Shown here one piece after another: positions 1-8,604 of a stretch of 64,000 nucleotides of DNA. Below the pieces are notes generated by a model, which was given only the letters and a program-made list of their open reading frames with translations, had not been told where the DNA came from and searched no databases. Within the stretch, counting starts at the first letter, position 1. Each line of letters begins with the position of its first letter. The position numbers and the translations under genes were made by a program. The DNA is from ASV31 sp965229765. Its GTDB lineage: Bacteria > Pseudomonadota > Alphaproteobacteria > Rhodobacterales > Rhodobacteraceae. The stretch covers positions 682,001-746,000 of the forward strand of contig CBDDJT010000002.1 in the NCBI GenBank assembly GCA_965229765.1. The letters are read 5' to 3'.

Positions 1-173
1 GGGCCGAGAGCGTGCTGGCAGGTCTGGTGATCGACTGCGGACGCGTCGTCTTGGCTGAGACCGACGGAGCCAGCGCGCTTTGCGCCGATGTCCTGGCCTT
101 GCTGCCGAAGGAGCATCCCAAACGCGGAACCGTTGAGGAATGGTTGGAAATCGCCAGGCAACGCGGACACTAG
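1..173 (+). CDS. C-terminal end of an unknown protein (5' truncated by window edge)
   Basis: An open frame runs from base 3 to a TAG at 171-173 and gives 56 residues ending in IARQRGH. Codon use is moderately GC-rich and the frame has no internal stop, so it is probably the tail of a real gene that starts outside the window. I do not recognise the family. The segment is mixed hydrophobic then charged, with no membrane stretch or obvious motif beyond two cysteines. A possible terminator hairpin lies about 20 bases downstream. Confidence 0.4.
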   Translation, partial: AESVLAGLVIDCGRVVLAETDGASALCADVLALLPKEHPKRGTVEEWLEIARQRGH

Positions 174-561
174 GGTGGCCCCAGAAAGACTTTAGGCGCT
201 TGTTCGGCGCCTCTCCTTTTGGTGGAATGCCAAGAGTTGCACATAGCGTCCCAAGTTGAACTCGAAACGCCATAGCATCGTGGTTTCAAGAGCTCGCCGC
301 GACACTCCGGCCTGAAAGGTTCAGGACTGAAATCCCCAAACTGCATCGGATTGAATGGGTTACAGTCCCCCGGACAGCGTCCAAGGCCCGCTCCGGTCTA
401 AAGCGTGTCGCGCTCGACCAAAGTCATGACCTCGCCATGGCGAGCGAGGTCGCGTTTGCTTGGCGTGACGCCTTCGACCGCCTTGGCGGGGCGATCGGCC
501 GGAGAGCGCTTCTGTCGGGGCGGCGCGCGGCCGCCGCCATCCTGCGCGATGCCTGAGCCAC
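174..561. other. Intergenic region without a convincing gene
   Basis: This 388-base gap lies between the partial first gene and the terminator of tig. It holds a possible terminator near its left end and a nested palindrome at 428-451: a 14-base perfect palindrome (431-444) inside 8-base arms GACCTCGC/GCGAGGTC. An open frame with an ATG at 437 and a TGA at 554-556 could encode 39 residues, but it has no ribosome binding site and no family I know. I see no RNA gene or mobile element. Confidence 0.5.
194..220 (+). terminator. Possible Rho-independent terminator
   Basis: Six-base arms AGGCGC/GCGCCT (194-199 and 207-212) enclose a 7-base loop and are followed by a pyrimidine tract ending in TTTT. 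It is placed correctly to end the partial first gene. The stem is short and the U tract is interrupted, so this is a weak call. Confidence 0.4.
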
Positions 562-590
562 AAAGAAAAAGGGCCGCCCGAAGGCGACCC
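562..590 (-). terminator. Rho-independent terminator of tig
   Basis: Read on the minus strand, an 8-base stem GGGTCGCC/GGCGGCCC (one G-U pair) closes a TTCG tetraloop and is followed by TTTTTCTTT. It lies 24 bases past the tig stop codon, the expected position and strand. Confidence 0.85.
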
Positions 591-613
591 CCTCCCCCTC
601 CTCCCAGAGGTTC

Positions 614-1951
614 TTATTCGGTGTCGTCGTCCATGGCTTCGACAGCGGCCTGAAGCTCTTCCTTGGTGACCTCCTTGGTGGTCACGTTGGCAAGCTCGAA
701 CACGTAGTCGACGACCTTGTCCTCGAAAAGCGGCGCGCGAAGCTGCTGCTGCATCTGCGGGTTCTGCTGCACGAACTCGAAGAACTGACGCTCCTGTCCG
801 GGATACTGGCGCGCCTGGTTCATCACGGCCTGGGTCATCTCGGCGTCCGAGACCTCGACCTCGGCCTTGTTGCCCAGTTCGGCAAGCAGAAGGCCCAGCT
901 TGACGCGGCGTTCTGCAAGTTTCACATGCTCTTCGGTCGGCTCGATGGTCTCATGATCGTGACCTTCGACCTCGGGATGATCCTCGTGCCACAGCTGGTG
1001 GGCGATCTGGCTGGACTCGGCCTGCACAAGGCTCGGAGGCAGCTCGAACGACACCACGCCGTCAAGGGCATCAAGAAGGCTCCGCTTCATGACCGCGCGG
1101 GCCGCGCCGGCGTATTCCGCCGTCAGCCGCTCTGTGATCTGGCCTTTCAGCGCGTCGAGATCCTCTGCGCCAAACCGCTTGGCCAGCTCGTCGTCGATCT
1201 CGGCGGCGGCAGGCTCTTTCACGGCCTTGACCGTGCAGTCGAACACAGCCGTCTTGCCAGCCAGGTGTTCGGCGCCGTAGTCGGCGGGGAAATCGACCGT
1301 CACGGCCACCTCTTCATCGGCCTTGGCGCCGACCAGCTGTGCCTCGAACCCCGGAATGAACGAGTCCGATCCAAGCACAAGCGGGTAGTCCTCGGCACTG
1401 CCGCCGTCGAACGGCTCGCCGTCGATCTTGCCGACGAAGTCGATGACCACCTGGTCGCCGTCCTTGGCCTTGGATCCCTTGCGGCGATCCTTGAAGCTTT
1501 GCGCGTTCTCGGCCAGACGCTCCAGCGCCTCGGTCACGGCGGCGTCTTCGGGGGTAACCGTCAGCTTTTCGAGAGAGATGGACTTCAGGTCGACCTCTGG
1601 CACCTCGGGCAGCGCCTCATAGGACATCTCGACCTCGACATCGTCGCCTTCCTTCCAGTCCTCGTTGGTCATCTTGACCTCGGGCTGAAGCGCCGGGCGG
1701 TCGCCGCTATCCTCGAAATGCTTGTTCATGGCGCCGTCGACGGCTTCCTGCATCGCCTCACCCAGAAGGCGGGGACCAAACTGCTTTTTAAGCAGCGCCA
1801 TCGGAACCTTGCCCTTGCGGAAGCCCTTCATCTCGATCTCGGGCTGCGCTTCGGCGAGCTTTTCCTTGACCTTCGCGTCAAGTTCGGCGGCCGGCACGGT
1901 GATATGATAGCCGCGTTTCAGCCCATCCTTCAGGGTCTCGGTGACCTGCAT
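614..1951 (-). CDS. tig: Trigger factor, ribosome-bound chaperone and prolyl isomerase
   Basis: The 445-residue product has the usual trigger-factor length and order. An N-terminal ribosome-binding domain carries the GFRKGKVP signature near residue 45. An FKBP-type peptidyl-prolyl isomerase domain follows (about 150-240, with VVIDFVGKIDGEPFDGG), then a long helical chaperone domain ending in an acidic tail. It binds near the ribosome exit tunnel and shields nascent chains. The frame stays open upstream for hundreds of codons, but homology begins at the Met of MQVTETL, so the start is placed at 1951. The gene stands alone and ends in a strong terminator. Confidence 0.97.
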   Translation of the reverse strand: MQVTETLKDGLKRGYHITVPAAELDAKVKEKLAEAQPEIEMKGFRKGKVPMALLKKQFGPRLLGEAMQEAVDGAMNKHFEDSGDRPALQPEVKMTNEDWKEGDDVEVEMSYEALPEVPEVDLKSISLEKLTVTPEDAAVTEALERLAENAQSFKDRRKGSKAKDGDQVVIDFVGKIDGEPFDGGSAEDYPLVLGSDSFIPGFEAQLVGAKADEEVAVTVDFPADYGAEHLAGKTAVFDCTVKAVKEPAAAEIDDELAKRFGAEDLDALKGQITERLTAEYAGAARAVMKRSLLDALDGVVSFELPPSLVQAESSQIAHQLWHEDHPEVEGHDHETIEPTEEHVKLAERRVKLGLLLAELGNKAEVEVSDAEMTQAVMNQARQYPGQERQFFEFVQQNPQMQQQLRAPLFEDKVVDYVFELANVTTKEVTKEELQAAVEAMDDDTE

Positions 1952-2122
1952 TGCGTCCTCTTCGTCGGCGGTGTCCGGGAAATTTCGCGACGTTCTAGGG
2001 TGCGCAGCGCGGCGCTGCAAGCTGAATCGGGACTGGCGCACATCCCGTGGTCGCTGCCGCCGCTTGTGCTGCGCGCGGCGACAGGCAAGGATCGCCCAAG
2101 TCCCATTGCCCGAGGCTGTACC

Positions 2123-2812
2123 ATGCATCCCTACGCGCTTCCGCCAGAAATAACCGCCCAACTGGTCGCCCGGCGCGGACGGCGGCACGTCTTCGACCGC
2201 CTTGTCCCGGCGCAAACGGCGCTGGTCGTGATTGACATGCAGGAGATGTTCACCCGTCCCGGCGCGCCGCGCGAAGTGCCAGTCGCCCGGGAAATCGTAC
2301 CCGCGATCAACCGTGCCGCGGACGGGGTTCGCGCTGCGGGCGGCACCGTGGCGTGGGTGCGCAGCCATTTTCCGCGCGGCGACCGCGACTGGACCAGCTA
2401 TTTCGGGCACCTCAACCCCGGCCCCGCAGGCGACGTTGTGCGTGACGGGCTGGAACGCGACGCGCCGCTCTACGCGCTGACCGATGGGCTGATGCCGGAT
2501 GAAAGGGACCTGTACGCGGACAAGGACAGGTATTCGGCCTTTCTGCCCGGTGCCTCGGACCTGCCGGACATGCTGCGCGGGCGCGGGATCGACACCATCC
2601 TGATCGCAGGGACGCTGACCAACGTGTGCTGCGAAAGCTCGGCCCGGGACGCGATGATGATGAACTTTCGCGCGGTCATGCTTGCCGATGCGAACGCAAC
2701 CCGCAGCGACGCCGAGCACATGGGCGCACTGGTCACGGTGGCCCTGTCGTTCGGAGATGTGCAGACCGTCGACGAAGCGCTGGGATACCTGTCCGCGGGG
2801 GCGGCGGGCTAG
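2123..2812 (+). CDS. Isochorismatase-like cysteine hydrolase
   Basis: The 229-residue product belongs to the isochorismatase/nicotinamidase-like cysteine hydrolase superfamily. The three expected catalytic positions are visible: Asp38 in VVIDMQ, Lys134 ahead of RYSAF, and the nucleophile Cys169 in TNVCCESS. Family members hydrolyse isochorismate, nicotinamide, ureidoacrylate or other amides and vinyl ethers, and the substrate cannot be told from sequence. The ATG at 2123 has a GAGG seven bases upstream and matches the normal family start. The open frame extends further upstream only as a shadow of tig. The gene faces tRNA-Leu, with no obvious operon partner. Confidence 0.9.
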   Translation: MHPYALPPEITAQLVARRGRRHVFDRLVPAQTALVVIDMQEMFTRPGAPREVPVAREIVPAINRAADGVRAAGGTVAWVRSHFPRGDRDWTSYFGHLNPGPAGDVVRDGLERDAPLYALTDGLMPDERDLYADKDRYSAFLPGASDLPDMLRGRGIDTILIAGTLTNVCCESSARDAMMMNFRAVMLADANATRSDAEHMGALVTVALSFGDVQTVDEALGYLSAGAAG

Positions 2813-2972
2813 TCCGGCGACGCCGGACGGGCGGCAGCGAAGGAATGAGCGCCGCCTGCGAAGCAAGAAGAAGTGCCGCGCGAACAGATACCACTGGGTC
2901 TGTCGGGCCTTGCAAGGGGCCCGGGCGGACACGGCGATCGTGTTGCGCGGCAGGCCACCAAGACGACGGGAT

Positions 2973-3057
2973 TGGTGCGGGTGAAGGGACTCGAACCCCC
3001 ACGCCTTGCGGCGCCAGAACCTAAATCTGGTGCGTCTACCAGTTCCGCCACACCCGC
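2973..3057 (-). tRNA. tRNA-Leu(UAG)
   Basis: The minus strand folds as a class II tRNA. The acceptor stem is GCGGGTG/CACCCGC, the D arm holds TGGTAGACGC, the anticodon stem is CCAGA/TCTGG with loop TTTAGGT, a long variable arm follows, and the T arm contains GGTTCGAGTCC. The anticodon TAG (complement of 3021-3023) decodes leucine CUN codons. The discriminator A is at 2976 and the 3' CCA is encoded (2973-2975). Confidence 0.96.
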
Positions 3058-3182
3058 ACGGCCCGTTGGGCAGCGCCGTCCTAGCAAAGGGTGCGGGGCG
3101 ATGGTAGCGGAAATCTGCGGGACTGCACGGTTTGGAAAGGGTTGTGCTAGACAGTGGCCGAGCAGAACGGGGAATCAGCTGA

Positions 3183-3482
3183 ATGGCGATCCAGACCACC
3201 GCAGCCGGGATCATTGCCATGGCGCAATACAGGTGCAGGCGGGATGCGGTGGGCATTCCGGCGGGAACGAATGTCTTCACGCTGGACGGGCTGACGCCGG
3301 TCGAGGTGCTGGAACCGGGTGCGCGTGTCATCACGCGGAACGGGGCCATGCGACTGCGCAGCATCCTGTCCGATGCGGATGTCCATCACCTTGGCTTTGA
3401 CGAGGATGAGGTCGTGCTGACCGAGGCCGGGCATGTCCCGGCCCCTTGCGTCACGCGCTCTGCGCTGGCCGGATCGAGCTGA
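3183..3482 (+). CDS. Short Hint-domain-like protein
   Basis: This 99-residue protein resembles the first part of the Hint (hedgehog/intein-type) domain found in many Rhodobacteraceae proteins: GIPAGTNVFTLDGLTPVEVLEPGARVITRNGAMRL matches the usual pattern of an opening segment, a promoted loop and an RVITRDNG-like strand (split here: GIPAGTNVF, then PVEVLEPGARVITRNG). The usual Cys or Ser at the splice-type junction is not present, and the domain is much shorter than the roughly 150-residue Hint_2 module, so it is either a reduced family member or a remnant. GGGGA lies nine bases before the ATG. It follows tRNA-Leu and faces nnr. Confidence 0.6.
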   Translation: MAIQTTAAGIIAMAQYRCRRDAVGIPAGTNVFTLDGLTPVEVLEPGARVITRNGAMRLRSILSDADVHHLGFDEDEVVLTEAGHVPAPCVTRSALAGSS

Positions 3483-3617
3483 ATCCCCCGGCGGACGCGG
3501 CGCCAGAAGCGGGCGGATTCGTCTTTGCGCATCAGCGGGACGGATGCGGCCGCGGCCAGAAAAGAAGACTTTTCCCAATTTTTCTCCATTGGTTGCCAGC
3601 TTGTCGCGCAGACCGGC

Positions 3618-5178
3618 CTATAGCCCCAGCGCGCGGTAGACAGCCGGCAGCGCCTCTGGCAGGTCCTCGGCGATGAGGCCCGGGCCGGCGTGGCGCGCGG
3701 CCTCGACATGCAGCCAGACGGCGGCCTCTGCCAGAACCTGCGCCGGGCCGCGTCCGGGTGTCGCCAGCAGGCCCGTGAGCATCCCCGCCAGCACATCGCC
3801 CGATCCCGCCGTGCCCAGCCAGGGCGCGGCGCGATCATAGGCGGCGGCATGGACAGAGGCGCCGCCGCCGGGAGAGGCGATCACCGTGTCACGGCCCTTC
3901 AGCACCACCACGCACCCGGTCCGGTCCGCGGCCTGTCTGGTGGCGTCGGCGCGCGATCCGCCGCCGCGCAGCGCCTCCGCGAGGTCGGGAAAGAGGCGCG
4001 CGAACTCGCCGAAATGGGGGGTCAGCACAACGTCGGCATCACGTCGGCACAACGTCGGCGCCGGATCGCCGGCCAGTACCGTAAGGGCGTCGGCGTCGAG
4101 CACCACGCGCCGGCCCGAGCCCAGCGCCACATCGACCAGCGCGCGGGTGCGCGCACCCACGCCAAGGCCGGGCCCCAGACAGACGGCCGAAAGGCGGCTG
4201 TCTTCCAGCATCGCCGCCAGCGCTTGGGCGTCGGCCAGCGGGCGCAGCATCACCGCGTCAAGCCGCGCGGCGTTCTCGATCACCGCCGCCGGGGACAGGC
4301 CAGCGTCACAAGCCCGGCGCCCGCGCGCAGTGCCGCGCGCGCCGCAAGGCGGCCCGCGCCGCCGCGCCCTACCCCGCCGGCCAGCACCAGCGCATGACCT
4401 CTGTCGTACTTGTGCGCGCCCGCGCGAGGCGGGCCGATCAGAGCCGCCGGCCAGTTGGCGGTGCCCCCGACAAGGCGCAGCCGGACGGGCGAAGGCCCGG
4501 CGAAAGGGTCGGCTGGCGGCGGTGTAAAGGCGCCCAGCCCGATGTCGGCCACGACGATCCGGCCGCACAGGTCCGGGCCATCGCCGAGATAGTGGCCGCA
4601 CTTGGCCATGTGAAAGGTCACGGTCAGGTCGGCGCGCGGCCCGTCTTCGGCGCCGTCAGGCCAGAGCCGCCGCCCGCTATCGGCGTCGAGGCCCGAGGGA
4701 CAGTCGACCGCGACGACGAAACTTGCAGGTCCGCGAAGCGCGCCGGAAAGCGCGCGAGACCGTCCCCGGGATCGCGCGGGTCAGGCCGGTTCCGGAACAC
4801 GGCATCGACCAGCAGGTCGGGCGCGGGACCGCCGGCGGCGTCCATCGGTTGCACCGCGCGGGACTGCCGCCAGCGGTTCGCGTTGGCCAGCGCATCGGGC
4901 GGCAGGCGGTCCGGATCGCCCAGAGCAAAGACATCGACCGTCCAGCCCAGATCTTGCAGCAGTCGCGCGATGACATAGCCGTCGCCGCCGTTGTTGCCCG
5001 GCCCGGCAAGAACGACGGCGCGGCCCGGGCTGGATGCGGTTTCGGGGCGTGCGCCGCAAATGGCCGCGACGACACCTTGCCCCGCACGCTCCATCAGCGT
5101 CAGGCCCGAGACCTGCCCCGTCTCCATCGCGTCGGCTTCGATGCCGCGCATTTGGGCAGAGGTCAGAAGCTCGGCCAT
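3618..5178 (-). pseudogene. nnr: Bifunctional NAD(P)H-hydrate epimerase / ADP-dependent dehydratase, frameshifted as read
   Basis: The gene repairs hydrated NADH and NADPH. An N-terminal YjeF epimerase domain carries LAGPGNNGGDGYV, and a C-terminal ribokinase-like dehydratase domain carries LTPHFGEF, VVLKGRDTVI and GTAGSGDVLAGML. Three single-base changes break the frame. There is one extra base near 4793 (LLVDAVF then GTGLTRAIPG). There is one extra base near 4764-4770 (IPG then RALSGALRG and VVAVDCPSG). One base is missing from a G run at 4291-4294 (TLACP then PAAVIENAAR). Correcting all three gives 519 residues, a normal length. The start at 5178 has GGGGGAG six bases upstream. Pseudogene or sequence error are both possible, and I favour error. 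Confidence 0.88.
4027..4059. repeat. Three tandem 11-bp units inside nnr
   Basis: Three adjacent 11-base units, ACAACGTCGGC, ATCACGTCGGC and ACAACGTCGGC, are followed by GCCG. They encode the stretch TLCRRDADVV of the dehydratase domain. The same three-unit arrangement with closely related units occurs outside a gene at 32328-32360. Confidence 0.8.
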
Positions 5179-5354
5179 GAATACTCCCCCAGGCGTTCTT
5201 TTGTTGCCGAGATAGCGCGCATTATGCACAAAATTTGAGCAGCTCGCGGGAATCCCGGTTCGTGCCCTCGGTACCGCCAGACTAGCGAATTGTGGCCTGC
5301 GACGGGAAGTGGTCTCAACCCTTCCAGCACGAAGCCGGTCAGGGAGTCGCGGGC

Positions 5355-5693
5355 ATGAAGAAGATCGAAGCGATCATTAAACCGTTCAAATTGGACGAGG
5401 TGAAGGAAGCGCTCCAGGAAATCGGCGTGCAGGGGCTTTCGGTGATCGAGGTGAAGGGTTTCGGCCGCCAGAAAGGTCATACCGAGCTTTATCGCGGCGC
5501 GGAATACGTCGTCGATTTCCTGCCCAAGGTGAAAATCGAGGTGGTGCTGGGCGACGACCAGGTCGACGGCGCGATCGAGGCAATCATCGCGGCGGCGAAG
5601 ACCGACAAGATCGGCGACGGCAAGATCTTCGTGTCGCCGGTCGATCAGGCCATTCGCATCCGCACCGGAGAATCCGGCGAAGACGCGCTTTGA
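5355..5693 (+). CDS. glnB: Nitrogen regulatory protein P-II
   Basis: The 112-residue product is a full-length PII signal protein. The T loop is intact, with the uridylylation site Tyr51 in GHTELYRGAEY, and the C-terminal VSPVDQAIRIRTGE element is present. PII trimers sense 2-oxoglutarate and ATP/ADP and report nitrogen status to NtrB and to the glutamine synthetase adenylyltransferase. The ATG at 5355 is the family start. glnA follows 43 bases later, the classic alphaproteobacterial glnBA operon, which supports glnB over glnK. I found no clear sigma-54 promoter upstream. Confidence 0.97.
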   Translation: MKKIEAIIKPFKLDEVKEALQEIGVQGLSVIEVKGFGRQKGHTELYRGAEYVVDFLPKVKIEVVLGDDQVDGAIEAIIAAAKTDKIGDGKIFVSPVDQAIRIRTGESGEDAL

Positions 5694-5736
5694 CGCGCTC
5701 GCCCCCAAAACGCAACTGAAGGGAAAAGGTCACGCC

Positions 5737-7143
5737 ATGAGCAAAGAAGACGTTCTCAAGACCATCCGCGATGAAGACGTCGAATACGTCGACATCCGCT
5801 TTACCGACCCGCGCGGCAAGCTGCAGCACGTCACCGTGCTGGCCGATCAGGTCGACGAGGACTTTCTCGACGAAGGGTTCATGTTCGACGGGTCGTCGAT
5901 TGCAGGCTGGAAGTCGATCGACCAGTCCGACATGAAACTGATGCCCGACACGACGTCGGCCTACATGGACCCGTTCTATGCCGAGAAGACGCTTTGCGTG
6001 CATTGCTCGGTCGTGGAGCCCGACACCGGCGAGGCCTATGACCGCGACCCGCGCGGCACCGCCGAGAAGGCAGAGGCCTACCTGAAGGCCAGCGGCATCG
6101 GCGACGTGTCCTATTTCGGCCCCGAGGCCGAGTTCTTCCTGTTCGACGACGTCCGCTATTCGGTCGCGATGAACAAGGTGTCCTATCAGGTCGACGCGCT
6201 TGACGCGTCGTGGAACAGCGACACCGAGTACGAGATGGGCAACACCGGCCACCGCCCGGGCGTCAAGGGCGGCTACTTCCCGGTCAACCCGATCGACGAC
6301 GGTCAGGACATCCGCTCGGAAATGCTGTCGACCATGAAGCGCATGGGCATGAAGGTGGACAAGCACCACCACGAGGTGGCGTCCTGCCAGCACGAGCTTG
6401 GCCTGATCTTCGGCTCGCTCACCAAGCAGGCCGACGAGCTTCAGAAGTACAAGTACGTCATCCACAACGTGGCGCAGGCCTACGGCAAGTCGGCAACTTT
6501 CATGCCGAAGCCGATCGCCGGCGACAACGGCACCGGGATGCACGTGAACATGTCGATCTGGAAGGACGGCAAGCCGCTTTTTGCCGGCGACCAGTATGCC
6601 GATCTCAGCACCGAGGCGCTGTTCTTCATCGGCGGCATCCTGAAGCACGCCAAGACGCTGAACGCCTTCACCAATCCGTCGACGAACAGCTACAAGCGCC
6701 TGATCCCCGGCTTCGAGGCCCCGGTTCTGCGCGCCTATTCGGCCCGCAACCGTTCGGGCTGTGTCCGGATCCCGTGGGCCGAAAGCCCGAAGGCAAAGCG
6801 TGTCGAGGCCCGTTTCCCCGATCCGTCGGCGAACCCCTACCTGTGCTTTGCCGCGCTGCTGATGGCCGGTCTGGACGGCATCAAGAACAAGATCGATCCG
6901 GGCGCGGCGATGGACAAGGATCTCTACGACCTGCCGCCGGAAGAGCTGGAAGGCATCCCCACCGTCTGCGCAAGCCTGCGCGAGGCGATGGACAGCCTTG
7001 CCGCGGATCACGAGTTCCTGCTGGCCGGCGACGTGTTCACCAAGAGCCAGATCGAGGGCTACATGGATCTCAAGTGGGAAGAGATCTATGCCTACGAACA
7101 CACGCCGCACCCGATGGAATTCAAGATGTATTACAGCTGCTGA
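5737..7143 (+). CDS. glnA: Glutamine synthetase type I
   Basis: The 468-residue product is a class I-beta glutamine synthetase that makes glutamine from glutamate, ammonia and ATP. Visible signatures are the latch region MFDGSSIAGW, the metal/ATP-binding PKPIAGDNGTGMH and the glutamate-binding NRSGCVRIP. The adenylylation site is Tyr397 in KDLYDLPPEE, so activity is expected to be tuned by GlnE under PII control. AAGGGAAAAGG precedes the ATG. It is co-transcribed with glnB and ends in a strong terminator. Confidence 0.98.
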   Translation: MSKEDVLKTIRDEDVEYVDIRFTDPRGKLQHVTVLADQVDEDFLDEGFMFDGSSIAGWKSIDQSDMKLMPDTTSAYMDPFYAEKTLCVHCSVVEPDTGEAYDRDPRGTAEKAEAYLKASGIGDVSYFGPEAEFFLFDDVRYSVAMNKVSYQVDALDASWNSDTEYEMGNTGHRPGVKGGYFPVNPIDDGQDIRSEMLSTMKRMGMKVDKHHHEVASCQHELGLIFGSLTKQADELQKYKYVIHNVAQAYGKSATFMPKPIAGDNGTGMHVNMSIWKDGKPLFAGDQYADLSTEALFFIGGILKHAKTLNAFTNPSTNSYKRLIPGFEAPVLRAYSARNRSGCVRIPWAESPKAKRVEARFPDPSANPYLCFAALLMAGLDGIKNKIDPGAAMDKDLYDLPPEELEGIPTVCASLREAMDSLAADHEFLLAGDVFTKSQIEGYMDLKWEEIYAYEHTPHPMEFKMYYSC

Positions 7144-7165
7144 TCCGTCCTCCCTCGGATCGGTC

Positions 7166-7193
7166 AAAGGGCGCCTTCGGGCGCCCTTTTTCT
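7166..7193 (+). terminator. Rho-independent terminator of glnBA
   Basis: A perfect 10-base stem AAAGGGCGCC/GGCGCCCTTT closes a TTCG tetraloop and runs into TTTTTCTT. It lies 23 bases after the glnA stop. Confidence 0.93.
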
Positions 7194-7304
7194 TGCGCTG
7201 CCGAAAAATGACCGCAATGCGCAACCATGACGCGCATAGACACGCCACATTCCTGCCGCGAACGCTTGCTTTATATCCTGTCGGGAAACCAAAGGATCAG
7301 GCTT

Positions 7305-8429
7305 GTGCAGGACAACCGCAAGAGCATCGAAGCGACGCTGCTGTACCGCGATCAGCCGGAAATCGGCTTTGTCGCGCTTCTTGAACGGTTGAACGCCGGA
7401 CTGGCGCGGCAGGATCTTCGGTTCACCTCGGGACCGCTGATCGGCGAGGATTTCGTGGTCTTCAACCACCCCGACATGCATGTGGTGGTCACGGTCAACC
7501 GCGCGCCGATGCCGGCCGACCGGATGTGGCGCGCGCTGGCGGCCCCGATCACCCAGATGAAGCGGCACGATTATGCCGCCGCCGTGAACGCCCATACGCG
7601 GCATGTGCAGATCAAGGTGGCCGACGGTGCGAACTATGGCAGCGCAGAAGCGGCGAGCGGCCAGGTGCCGCCGGCGACAAGGATGCGGGTGCTGCACCGG
7701 GCCGTTCTGGCCGCGCTGGACCTGGAGCGCGCCGACGCCGTGTTCATGGTCCAGTCGGACATGATCTTCATGCCCGAGGAGGTCGAGGCGACGGCGCAGA
7801 TGGATTTTCCGGCGCCGTTGACCATTCATCCGGTGCCCTTCACCGCCAGGGACAAGTCCGGGACCGGGCTGCGCATAGAGGGGGCAGAGCTGTTTTGCAC
7901 CAGCCCTCTTGTGATCGCTCCGGGGCCGCTTCCGCTTCCGGTGGCGATCTCTGTCGCCGAGCATCTGGTGGGGCGCTGCGCGACGCAGCCCGGATTCCTG
8001 CGGGACCGCTCGGTGATCGCGTTCTCCGAGACGCTGAACCTGACCATCGCGCACCACGGGCCGCGGGTGGATGAGCCCGCTGGCCGCATCGAGATCGCCT
8101 TTACCCCGGTCCTGACGCCCGAGTTCGTCGTGCGCGACCAGATGGCCGAGGACCTGCCGGACAGCGAGGTGCTGCAGGATGCGCTGCGCAAGCACCATCG
8201 CAGCGAGCGGCTGCGCAGCTATGCGCTTTGCGCCGCGCTGGCGGTGGTGATGCCTGTGCCCGCGGCGGCGCTGTTCGTCTGGAACCTGCTGCGCGGTCCG
8301 AACCTCGGGGTCACCGCGTCGGCCTTCGCGCTGGCGCTGGCCTACCTGACCGGCACCGAGGTGTTGCAAATCGTTCCCGCCATCGAGGTGGCCGGGATGG
8401 AAGTCAACCAGGTGTTCGCCCAGCGCTGA
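7305..8429 (+). CDS. Membrane-anchored protein of unknown function, paralogue of the gene at 9133
   Basis: I do not recognise a named family with confidence (the layout may be DUF4261-like). The 374-residue product has a soluble domain of about 310 residues with the motif AVFMVQSDMIFMPEEVEA near 160-180, then one or two hydrophobic segments near the C terminus. The GTG at 7305 is preferred over the ATG at 7227. AAAGGA precedes it by eight bases, a TATATC -10-like element lies between the two starts, and the paralogue starts at the same distance before the shared SIEAxLL motif. The N-terminal SIEATLLYR and the SDMIFMPEE segment align with SIEASLLFS and SDTIYSPAE in the downstream copy. Confidence 0.75.
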   Translation: MQDNRKSIEATLLYRDQPEIGFVALLERLNAGLARQDLRFTSGPLIGEDFVVFNHPDMHVVVTVNRAPMPADRMWRALAAPITQMKRHDYAAAVNAHTRHVQIKVADGANYGSAEAASGQVPPATRMRVLHRAVLAALDLERADAVFMVQSDMIFMPEEVEATAQMDFPAPLTIHPVPFTARDKSGTGLRIEGAELFCTSPLVIAPGPLPLPVAISVAEHLVGRCATQPGFLRDRSVIAFSETLNLTIAHHGPRVDEPAGRIEIAFTPVLTPEFVVRDQMAEDLPDSEVLQDALRKHHRSERLRSYALCAALAVVMPVPAAALFVWNLLRGPNLGVTASAFALALAYLTGTEVLQIVPAIEVAGMEVNQVFAQR

Positions 8430-8604
8430 CGCCCCCCAAAAATCGCACGACACAACGGGCAGAGGCCAACTGGCCCCTGCCCGCATTTGCGTGGAATCTG
8501 GCCAGTTCGTGGCCAATTGATCCACAATATACCCCGTTACGGCCCAACTGTTTCGCGGTTTGGCTTGCAGGCTGGGCGCAGTCACATCAGCAAGCGATCC
8601 CCCG

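Noticed and set aside
437..556. 39-codon frame on the plus strand ahead of the tig terminator
   Set aside because: No ribosome binding site and no recognisable product. The frame is open upstream without another ATG, which can occur by chance at this GC content.
1952..3364. Long upstream extension of the trigger factor frame on the minus strand
   Set aside because: It is antisense to the isochorismatase-like gene and tRNA-Leu and has arginine-rich, low-information composition. Family homology starts at 1951.
4027..4059. Tandem CGTCGGC units considered as CRISPR or plasmid iterons
   Set aside because: Units are too short for CRISPR, there is no rep gene, and the copy lies inside a conserved enzyme gene.
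5230..5354. Search for a sigma-54/NtrC promoter ahead of glnB
   Set aside because: No TGGCAC-N5-TTGCA match or clear NtrC site was found. A near-palindrome around GTGCATAATGCGC is too weak to call.
5584..7248. 554-codon minus-strand frame across glnA
   Set aside because: It is a GC-rich shadow of glnA. The product is rich in Arg, Val and His with no family similarity.
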